This document shows, piece by piece, positions 45,976-51,763 of a stretch of 51,763 nt of DNA. The stretch covers positions 1 to 51,763 of the forward strand of contig CATMRP010000015.1 in assembly GCA_950073835.1 (NCBI GenBank), read 5' to 3'. The position numbers and the translations under genes are program-made. Each line of letters begins with the position of its first letter. Position 1 is the stretch's first letter. Source of the stretch: an uncultured Alteromonadaceae bacterium (GTDB taxonomy: Bacteria; Pseudomonadota; Gammaproteobacteria; Enterobacterales; Alteromonadaceae). The notes under the pieces are model-generated. The model was not told where the DNA came from. It did no database searches and saw only the letters and a list, made by a program, of their open reading frames with translations.

Positions 45976-46737
45976 ATGAAGAACTTTTGGCTGTTTTTGT
46001 TATATACCATTTTGTCATTCTCAGTTCAGGCAAATCAGTCTATGGTTGAGGTGATAAAAAAAGTGAAACCGTCTGTGGTCGGGGTGGGTATAACAACACC
46101 GATGAACTCTCCGGCGAATCAATTACAAGGAACGGGATTTGTTATTGGCGACGGTCATTATATTGCTACTAACTATCACGTTGTATCAACACCTTTGAAT
46201 CCGGATGTGGTCCAGTACCGTTCTGTCTATGCCGGCAATGCAAAAAATACCAAAACGTACCGTGCAGAGATTGTCGATATCGACCCTGTTCATGACCTGG
46301 CCATTTTAAAAATTGATACCAAGCTAACCCCGTTACACATTGCGCCGGATGAATTTGTTCCAGAAGGCACTCACATTGCTTTTACCGGATTTCCCATAGG
46401 CGCTGTGTTGGGCCTCTATCCTGCATCTCATCGTGGAATGATTGCAGCAATCACGCCGGATGCCATTCCGGCCAGAAGCTCCGAACAACTCTCTATCAAC
46501 ATGCTGGACAGATTACAAAAGGTTTTTCTGATCTACCAACTGGATGCAACGGCTTATCCGGGAAACAGCGGGAGCCCGATGTATCGTAGCGACACGGGAG
46601 TTGTGGTTGGCGTCATAAACAAAGTATTTGTGGCCGAGACCAAAGAGTCTGTACTGAGTAAACCGTCTGGAATTTCATACGCTATTCCGGTTATACATTT
46701 GCGAAAGTTAGCGGCAAAGTCTAATATAGCGCTCTAA
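45976..46737 (+). CDS. Exported trypsin-like serine protease (HtrA/S1C-related, no PDZ)
   Basis: A 253-residue secreted protease with signal peptide MKNFWLFLLYTILSFSVQA. Catalytic triad: His68 in ATNYHVV, Asp107 in DPVHDLAILKI, Ser198 in YPGNSGSPM. The fold matches the protease domain of DegP/DegS, but there is no PDZ domain, so it is not a normal DegP. An in-frame ATG at 45955 would add seven residues and lacks a ribosome site; the ATG at 45976 has AAGCGAG five bases upstream. Possibly trims proteins of the PEP-CTERM or Tat products; this is only suggested by position. Confidence 0.85.
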   Translation: MKNFWLFLLYTILSFSVQANQSMVEVIKKVKPSVVGVGITTPMNSPANQLQGTGFVIGDGHYIATNYHVVSTPLNPDVVQYRSVYAGNAKNTKTYRAEIVDIDPVHDLAILKIDTKLTPLHIAPDEFVPEGTHIAFTGFPIGAVLGLYPASHRGMIAAITPDAIPARSSEQLSINMLDRLQKVFLIYQLDATAYPGNSGSPMYRSDTGVVVGVINKVFVAETKESVLSKPSGISYAIPVIHLRKLAAKSNIAL

Positions 46738-46923
46738 GTGAGAGGGCATCTGATAATTGCTGTCGGTAATTTTTACAAAAAGGCAGTAATACGTACCCTG
46801 AAATAATAAAAAGCATTTACTATCAAGGGTTTGAATAGTTGGCATGATTTATTCATGATGGTTTAAAATTGGTCTGCATATGTGTAGTAGGCAGCTTTTC
46901 AATGGAAGACAAAGGTTATCAGT
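46738..46923. other. Intergenic region before the Tat-protein cassette
   Basis: 186 bp, A/T-rich. It holds no clear hairpin after the protease gene and no consensus promoter; TTGGCATGATTTATTCAT looks superficially like sigma-54 but its -12 GC is missing. Confidence 0.3.
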
Positions 46924-47757
46924 ATGGGTATTGAACAAAATCAAACATCAGTGACAAAACGACGTCAGTTTATTAAAAAAGCCGGTGCTGGTGTGGCGGT
47001 ATCGTCACTTCCTATGAAATCAGTATGGGGCGCATGTTCAGTATCCGGTGTTATGTCAGGGAATTTGTCACAAACCGGTGGTGGTGCGGGCGAAACATGC
47101 GGGACCGTGGTAATGCCAAACGGTGGACGTTCACCGGGCTCATGGTTTCAGGGAAACACCTGGACACCTGGCAGTAACGGCGACTCGCCTGCTTCTGTTT
47201 TTCCGCAGCTTAATTCGGGAATATCTTCAAACGACAAGTGCCTGCTCGATGCGCGAATAGAAGAAATGCGTACTATTGTTAATCAGTTCATTGTTGATAC
47301 GCATTTGACAATTTCTGAATCTGCAGCAAAGTACATTTTCGACTCAGACACTTTCTACAGCACGTCCGTTTCTTTAACCGACGCGATTTTCGGCACCGGT
47401 TCCCCTGTTGCTCCACCAAACAGAAAGAGTATCTTACGTCATACGGCCACCGTTTACATGAACGTTTATTTTGGCCTGTACAACGGTGTCTCATTACCGC
47501 TAAATCATAGCGCTGCGATGGAAACGGCTGAAATCGTGATGGCGGCTTTGATTCAAATGAAACAGACCACTGATACCTCGTTATCTGATGCACAACTTGG
47601 TTATACCGATGGTCATAGCCAGATAATTCAATCTACATTTGAATCTGAATTCAGTGCAGTGTTTGATGCGGCTTGTTCTGGTGATGCTAAAGACAAAGAT
47701 AAAGATAAAGATAAAGATAAGGACAGCGGTAAGCCAGGAAAATGGAAGGGGCGTTAA
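46924..47757 (+). CDS. Tat-signal exported protein with Lys-Asp repeat tail, associated with the HprK-related cassette
   Basis: A 277-residue protein I do not recognise as a named family. Twin-arginine signal: TKRRQFIKKAGAGVAVSSLP with Arg13-Arg14, mature start after about WGA (residue 37). Mature domain has four Cys (CSVSG, ETCGTV, DKCLLDAR, AACSGDAKD), a Gly/Ser/Thr-rich N-terminal part (PNGGRSPGSWFQGNTWTPG) and helices with Gln/Ala. Six Lys-Asp dipeptides at residues 256-267 lead to SGKPGKWKGR. Such a charged, low-complexity tail is unusual on a Tat substrate. AAAGG lies upstream of the ATG. The last codons overlap the PqqD-like gene by 16 bases, so the two are co-translated. Role: the secreted partner or substrate of the cassette (inference). 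Confidence 0.8.
   Translation: MGIEQNQTSVTKRRQFIKKAGAGVAVSSLPMKSVWGACSVSGVMSGNLSQTGGGAGETCGTVVMPNGGRSPGSWFQGNTWTPGSNGDSPASVFPQLNSGISSNDKCLLDARIEEMRTIVNQFIVDTHLTISESAAKYIFDSDTFYSTSVSLTDAIFGTGSPVAPPNRKSILRHTATVYMNVYFGLYNGVSLPLNHSAAMETAEIVMAALIQMKQTTDTSLSDAQLGYTDGHSQIIQSTFESEFSAVFDAACSGDAKDKDKDKDKDKDSGKPGKWKGR
47689..47724 (+). repeat. Hexanucleotide tandem repeat inside the Tat gene
   Basis: Six 6-base units: AAAGAC, AAAGAT x4, AAGGAC. Encodes (Lys-Asp)6. Whole units keep the frame, so slippage would change tail length without breaking the protein. Confidence 0.9.
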
Positions 47758-47990
47758 TAAAGCTGAAAAGCGGCGTCTATTGTCGAACCTTTAGTGATTT
47801 GTCCGGGTTAGTTTTTTTTTCTGCCCGGACATGCGAGACCTTTTTTGTTCACCAATCTTTAAAACGGTCAGTTAACTTTTCTAACGCCAATATTGAAATG
47901 ACTGTTGATGAATTTATCGGCCATTTTCAGGAAGGGCAAAATTCAACAGTTGATGAGCTGGAAGCACGGGGTTTATTGGTACGAGTGTGA
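47742..47990 (+). CDS. PqqD-family peptide chaperone-like protein (HPr-rel-A system)
   Basis: An 82-residue protein resembling the PqqD / RiPP-recognition fold of the HPr-rel-A systems: a short beta hairpin (LIKLKSGVYCRTF), a central segment SARTCETFFVHQSL and a C-terminal winged-helix-like part TVDEFIGHFQEG, VDELEARGLLVRV. In other systems such domains bind a leader or target peptide. It overlaps the preceding Tat gene by 16 bases and the following kinase by GTGA, so the three are translationally coupled. AGGA precedes the ATG. The match is weak beyond the overall pattern, but the context supports it. Confidence 0.75.
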   Translation: MEGALIKLKSGVYCRTFSDLSGLVFFSARTCETFFVHQSLKRSVNFSNANIEMTVDEFIGHFQEGQNSTVDELEARGLLVRV

Positions 47991-48850
47991 AGCCATTTTT
48001 TATTAATATGGGTCTGTTTCAGGCAAAAGTAAACGACTACCCTTCTTCAATAAGCCCAGCACTCAATCAAATTTATGGTGACTGTCAGCCAAAGGAAATG
48101 TCTGATTTCACTGTAAGCCTGGCTCCGGGTAGCATTGTCCGTAAATATCTCCGGCCACAAATCGTATTTGAAAGTAATACCAGTATCCCATTTAAACCTT
48201 TACCTTTCTCGCAAGCGTACGCCTTGCTTGAGTGGGGGTTGAACTGGTGCCTTGCCACGCATGATTTTAACCATCTGTTATTGCATTCCGCAGTACTGGT
48301 AAAAAACAATAAAGCCGTTCTGTTTCCTGCACTGCCTGGCTCTGGAAAAAGTACTTTATCCTGCTGGTTAGCCATACAAGGCTGGAAGCTCTACTCTGAT
48401 GAAATGGCCGTCATTAATACCGATTCTTTGACTGCCGAACCACTTTACAGACCCGCATGTATCAAAAATCATTCCATTGAACTGGTTAGATCCTGGCAGC
48501 CGGATGCGACGATTACCAAAGTATGCAGTGACACGGCGAAAGGTGATGTGGCACATGCAAAGTTTCAGACCTGGGAGGATTATTGCCGCTTACAGCCTGT
48601 CGAAATAGCCGGGATAGTATTTCCTAAATACGACGGCAATTTGTCAGAAGAGCAGTACTACACCATTGCTAAATCACAGGTGTTTGAAGAGTTGTGCCAA
48701 CATGCCTTTAACTATCATGTATTAGGCTATCAGGCTTTCGATACAGTCTGGCGCTTACTCGATAAAGTGAAGGTGTTTGAGGTTCACTATAGCAATCTTG
48801 GCTTTATGGATGAGTTTTTATTGGATGAGGTAGTTGGACATGGCGCATAA
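47987..48850 (+). CDS. HprK-related kinase A
   Basis: A 287-residue protein related to HPr kinase/phosphorylase, of the kind found in HPr-rel-A systems. P-loop ALPGSGKST at residues 115-123, preceded by LLHSAVLVKNNKAVLFP, the HprK-type beta strand, and followed by QGWKLYSDEMAVI in the position of the acidic metal/catalytic segment. The rest is less like HprK. It would phosphorylate a Ser/Thr or other acceptor; the classical HPr protein is not in the window. GTG start overlaps the PqqD-like gene (GTGA); its end overlaps the next gene by 11 bases. Confidence 0.88.
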   Translation: MKPFFINMGLFQAKVNDYPSSISPALNQIYGDCQPKEMSDFTVSLAPGSIVRKYLRPQIVFESNTSIPFKPLPFSQAYALLEWGLNWCLATHDFNHLLLHSAVLVKNNKAVLFPALPGSGKSTLSCWLAIQGWKLYSDEMAVINTDSLTAEPLYRPACIKNHSIELVRSWQPDATITKVCSDTAKGDVAHAKFQTWEDYCRLQPVEIAGIVFPKYDGNLSEEQYYTIAKSQVFEELCQHAFNYHVLGYQAFDTVWRLLDKVKVFEVHYSNLGFMDEFLLDEVVGHGA

Positions 48851-49964
48851 CTTCACCTTCGAACACCTGGTCCAGGCGATTAATTCGCCACATCAGCTTG
48901 TACAATTATCATTACGAGAGTGGGAATCTCTGTTGTTTGTGCTGAAAACTTCACGCCTGGAAGCCTACTTAGCTTTTGTATTGCACGACTTAGAGGCGTG
49001 GCACAGTATTCCAGAGCAGGTCCGGGCTCATCTGAGCGCCGCCATGGTTTATGCCCAGCGACAAAATGATCAGGTATTTCATGAAGGGCAGGAAATTCAT
49101 GATTTGTTAATGGCTCAAGGTGTCACACCGGTTTTTCTTAAAGGTGCGGCCTATATTGTTGCAGCAACCAATAATGCCAAAGGGCGACTATGCTCGGATA
49201 TTGATTTGTTAGTAAAAGAGGATGGCCTGGCAATCAGTGAGACTGCACTGCTAAATAATTTCTGGTATCACAAAACCATTACAGATTACGACGATAAGTA
49301 TTATCGTGAATATGCTCACGAAATTCCGCCTCTCTATCACCTGACTCGAGGCACGGTGCTCGATCTGCACCACAATCTGTTTTTGCCAATTAGTGGTAAG
49401 GCTCCACCGCTAGAGCAATTCTGGCAGGGAGTGGTATGTCAGGAAAGCGGGCTGTATACCCTGGAGCCCGCTGCAATGTTTATGCATAGCATTATTCATC
49501 TGATGCTAAATGAAGAAGTCGTTTATGGCTTTCGTGACATGGTAGATTTAAAGTGTCTGGCTCAACAGTATGATAGTGTCGGGTTCTGGCAGCGGGTTGA
49601 GCTGATAGCCGCTGAAAGTCATTTCGAGACAGAGTTAAACGTAGTGGTGATTCTGCTAAATACCTGGTTTAACACTGCTTATCCGGTTAAACGGTTTGAG
49701 GGAAGTTTACAACGCCGTAAGCTGCAACTGTTGGTACGAATTTATAAATATGCTTTGATACCTGAACATCCTGCATTACACTCGCTACGTTCGGGGTTAG
49801 CGAGATTTATAGTATTTGTGCGCGGTCACAGTATTAAAATGCCGTTAACAGTACTCGTTAAACATTTTTCGATTAAACTCTGGTTGGGGTGTCGAAACTG
49901 GTTACGCGGTGACACTACGGCAGACGCCAAGCCTGTCGATTTAGGCGCAGCGTTTAAACGCTAA
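48840..49964 (+). CDS. Nucleotidyltransferase-fold protein (NTP_transf_5 type) of the HPr-rel-A cassette
   Basis: A 374-residue protein. The nucleotidyltransferase motif is FLKGAAY (99-105) followed by GRLCSDIDLLV (about 116-125) with the two catalytic Asp residues. Further on is a helical domain with HHNLFLPIS and MFMHSIIHLML. The C-terminal 80 residues are basic and partly amphipathic (RSGLARFIVFVRGHSIKM). The start is ATG 48840 with GAGG upstream; an in-frame TTG six bases earlier is possible. Last gene of the cassette. The substrate is unknown; related proteins occur in kinase-containing peptide clusters. Confidence 0.85.
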   Translation: MAHNFTFEHLVQAINSPHQLVQLSLREWESLLFVLKTSRLEAYLAFVLHDLEAWHSIPEQVRAHLSAAMVYAQRQNDQVFHEGQEIHDLLMAQGVTPVFLKGAAYIVAATNNAKGRLCSDIDLLVKEDGLAISETALLNNFWYHKTITDYDDKYYREYAHEIPPLYHLTRGTVLDLHHNLFLPISGKAPPLEQFWQGVVCQESGLYTLEPAAMFMHSIIHLMLNEEVVYGFRDMVDLKCLAQQYDSVGFWQRVELIAAESHFETELNVVVILLNTWFNTAYPVKRFEGSLQRRKLQLLVRIYKYALIPEHPALHSLRSGLARFIVFVRGHSIKMPLTVLVKHFSIKLWLGCRNWLRGDTTADAKPVDLGAAFKR

Positions 49965-49994
49965 GTTGCTACTCATTATAAAGCGGAGAATTAC

Positions 49995-51011
49995 ATGAAA
50001 GTTCTGGTCACCGGTGCCGCCGGATTTATTGGTTCAGCGGTAAGCCGATACCTGGCTCAGCGAGGGGATGATGTTGTTGGAGTCGACAATATCAATGACT
50101 ATTACGACGTCAATCTGAAATATGGCCGCCTAAGCCAACTTGAGTCTGCAGAATTTGAAGGGAGTTTTCGCTTCCAAAAAACGGGCGTGGAAGATCGTGA
50201 GTTAATGACCGAGCTTTTTGCAACAGAGAAATTTGACCGCGTTGTACACCTTGCCGCCCAGGCCGGGGTGCGTTACTCCATCGAAAACCCCCATGCCTAT
50301 GTCGATGCCAATTTGGTTGGCTTCATGAATATACTCGAGGGTTGCCGGCATAATCAGGTAGGGCATCTGGTATACGCGTCATCCAGTTCAGTGTACGGCG
50401 CCAATGAAACCATGCCGTTTTCTGAGCAACATAATGTAGACCATCCGGTAAGCCTTTACGCCGCGAGTAAAAAGGCTAATGAGCTGATGGCTCATACTTA
50501 CAGCCATCTTTATGGTTTGCCGACTACCGGATTACGCTTTTTTACGGTTTATGGCCCCTGGGGCAGGCCGGACATGGCGCTGTTTAAGTTTACTAAAGCC
50601 ATTCTGGCCGGCGAAACCATCCAGGTATATAACTACGGAAACCATCACCGCGACTTCACCTACATCGATGACATCGTAGAAGGCGTTATCCGTACACTGG
50701 ATCGCCCCGCTCAGGCCGATGAAAGCTGGCAGGGCACCACACCAAACCCGGCTACCAGTAAGGCCCCCTGGCGAGTGTATAACATTGGCGCGCAGAATCC
50801 GGTTAACCTGCTTAAATTTATCGAAACCCTGGAACAGGCTCTGGGAATGACTGCGCATAAAGAGCTACTCCCTATGCAACCAGGCGATGTGCCCGATACG
50901 TACGCCGACGTGGAAAGTCTGGTCAAAGATACCGGTTACCGCCCATCCATTGGGATTGAACATGGCGTCGGGGAGTTCGTTAAGTGGTATCGGGATTACT
51001 ACCAAATTTAA
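49995..51011 (+). CDS. NAD-dependent epimerase, UDP-glucuronate 4-epimerase-like
   Basis: A 338-residue SDR epimerase. Glycine motif GAAGFIG at residues 7-13, DNINDYYDVNLKYGRL, HLAAQAGVRYS, SSSSVYG, the catalytic YAASK and RFFTVYGPWGRPDMAL, all typical of uronate C4-epimerases (CapI-like). It would interconvert UDP-GlcA and UDP-GalA, supplying uronic acid for the exopolysaccharide. Ribosome site AGCGGAGAA. 30 bp after the nucleotidyltransferase gene; may be co-transcribed. The convergent patatin-like gene lies 15 bp beyond its stop, with no hairpin between. Confidence 0.93.
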   Translation: MKVLVTGAAGFIGSAVSRYLAQRGDDVVGVDNINDYYDVNLKYGRLSQLESAEFEGSFRFQKTGVEDRELMTELFATEKFDRVVHLAAQAGVRYSIENPHAYVDANLVGFMNILEGCRHNQVGHLVYASSSSVYGANETMPFSEQHNVDHPVSLYAASKKANELMAHTYSHLYGLPTTGLRFFTVYGPWGRPDMALFKFTKAILAGETIQVYNYGNHHRDFTYIDDIVEGVIRTLDRPAQADESWQGTTPNPATSKAPWRVYNIGAQNPVNLLKFIETLEQALGMTAHKELLPMQPGDVPDTYADVESLVKDTGYRPSIGIEHGVGEFVKWYRDYYQI

Positions 51012-51026
51012 GTTAGCCTGATTGTT

Positions 51027-51686
51027 TTAATCCGAATGTTGCCGGGGACCGTTGAGCTTACTGAGTTTAATCGGTAAGAAATTCATCGCCGTTTCGTAGC
51101 CTTGCTTATACAGCGACAGTTTGTCTTCACAAGACATATCAAAATCTACCGATGAAGCGCTTCCCGTATTGATTACCAGTGTATTATGCCAATGCTCGGC
51201 ATGAACATATTCGCGGGACAGGGCGGTCATAAAGGTGCGAATGAGCATGCCAATATACTGCGGTAACATAAACCGGCGTTTGGGATTAAACGGCTGTTCT
51301 CGGGCTTCACTGCGGAGGCGAAAACAAATATTCGGTGTGCCGTCTTGCTGCCAGTCTCTGAATAATGCGTCTTCCGATAATATCGCACCATCTACCAGTA
51401 AGTGTTGCTCATATACCGTATAACTGAATAACAGCGGGATCGATATGGAGCAGCGCACAGCATGGGACACTTTCATGTTCGGGGTGGTGTCCTTGCTAAA
51501 TATTACCGGTCCGCCGCCATTAACGTCGGTGGCTAAAATATGCAGCGGGATGGGCGCCTCCGAAAACGTCATGCCATCGAGTTGCTGATCCATCCATTGT
51601 TCAAACTTTATGCCGGACGACAGGCCGCCGTGGCGCAGTAATCTGAGAATCGAGAAGTCCCGAAACTGTCTGAAATCGGTATTCAC
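51027..51686 (-). pseudogene. Patatin-like phospholipase, N-terminal part missing
   Basis: A 219-residue reading frame (GTG at 51684-51686) matching the second half of a patatin domain: PIPLHILATDVNGGGPVIFS, VSHAVRCSISIPLLFSY and LLVDGAILSEDALF, the last bearing the catalytic Asp (DGA). The N-terminal oxyanion-hole glycine loop and the GxSxG nucleophile, normally about 60-80 residues, are absent. An in-frame TGA lies at 51690-51692, and none of the three minus-strand frames of 51687-51763 reads as patatin. So either the gene is a decayed fragment or its 5' half lies disrupted beyond the window. Confidence 0.7.
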
Positions 51687-51722
51687 CCGTCATTCCGCAC
51701 CTAATTAACTGATTTATTTTTC

Positions 51723-51751
51723 TTGACACCGATCCCCCATTTTGATCTATT
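51723..51751 (+). promoter_or_regulatory. Candidate sigma-70 promoter reading out of the window
   Basis: TTGACA (51723-51728), 17-bp spacer, TCTATT (51746-51751). A perfect -35 with a poor -10. It lies in the region where the 5' half of the patatin gene would be expected. Confidence 0.4.
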
Positions 51752-51763
51752 ACTCATCTTTGG

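Noticed and set aside
46842..46859. TTGGCATGATTTATTCAT before the Tat gene as a sigma-54 site
   Set aside because: The -12 position lacks the GC dinucleotide.
47689..47724. Repeat as a possible CRISPR or regulatory array
   Set aside because: Units are 6 bp, contiguous, in frame in a coding region, with no spacers.

Overview
The window comes from a gammaproteobacterium, most likely an Alteromonadales/Alteromonadaceae marine-type organism. This is judged from the character of HldE and of the exosortase-locus proteins; no database search was run. It is dominated by one large exopolysaccharide / exosortase A (XrtA, PEP-CTERM) locus of about 44 kb. Both window edges are cut: hldE lacks its first codons on the left, and on the right a patatin-like gene lacks the N-terminal half of its domain.

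Layout. (1) 1-2615, plus strand: hldE, then the XrtA-associated ExeA-like ATPase. (2) 2643-7568, minus strand: outer-membrane beta-barrel, tyrosine autokinase, chain-length determinant and export lipoprotein, which together form the Wzx/Wzy-type polymer export machine. (3) 7764-12476, plus strand: initiating sugar-phosphate transferase, polysaccharide deacetylase, exosortase XrtA fused to EpsI, FkbM methyltransferase. (4) 12473-15400, minus strand: beta-helix protein, hexapeptide acetyltransferase, TIGR03087-type glycosyltransferase. (5) 15641-24022: mostly plus-strand glycosyltransferases, a Wzy/O-antigen-ligase-like polymerase, a Wzx flippase and a transglutaminase-like protein, with one minus-strand glycosyltransferase (16789-17919). 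(6) 24041-42046, one long minus-strand array: PHP-domain protein, glycosyltransferases, exosortase-type asparagine synthetase-like amidotransferase, FemAB-like and GNAT-like proteins, a second deacetylase, an 864-residue RIFT-barrel (rhamnogalacturonan-lyase-like) protein, the TPR lipoprotein PrsT and a VAO-type flavoenzyme. (7) 42153-46737: two tandem PEP-CTERM substrate proteins with sigma-54-type promoters, the exosortase-associated acyltransferase, a YdcF-like protein and a trypsin-like protease. (8) 46924-49964, plus strand: a compact cassette of a Tat-signal protein with a Lys-Asp repeat tail, a PqqD-like protein, HprK-related kinase A and a nucleotidyltransferase, followed by a uronate epimerase. 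(9) 51027-51763: truncated patatin and a candidate outward promoter.

How it works together. Sugars are activated and linked on undecaprenyl phosphate by the 7764 transferase and about eight glycosyltransferases. They are modified by acetyl-, methyl-, amido-transferases and deacetylases, flipped (21703), polymerised (19396), and exported through the 2643-7568 complex. XrtA cleaves the C-terminal sorting tails of the 42153 and 43167 proteins, which by analogy are then attached to or associated with the polymer. The most poorly described part is the HprK/PqqD/nucleotidyltransferase cassette with its secreted partner. Other leads are a pair of homologous leader sequences upstream of two glycosyltransferase genes, and the two sigma-54-like promoters found just upstream of the PEP-CTERM genes. 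No tRNA, rRNA, CRISPR array or insertion sequence was recognised.
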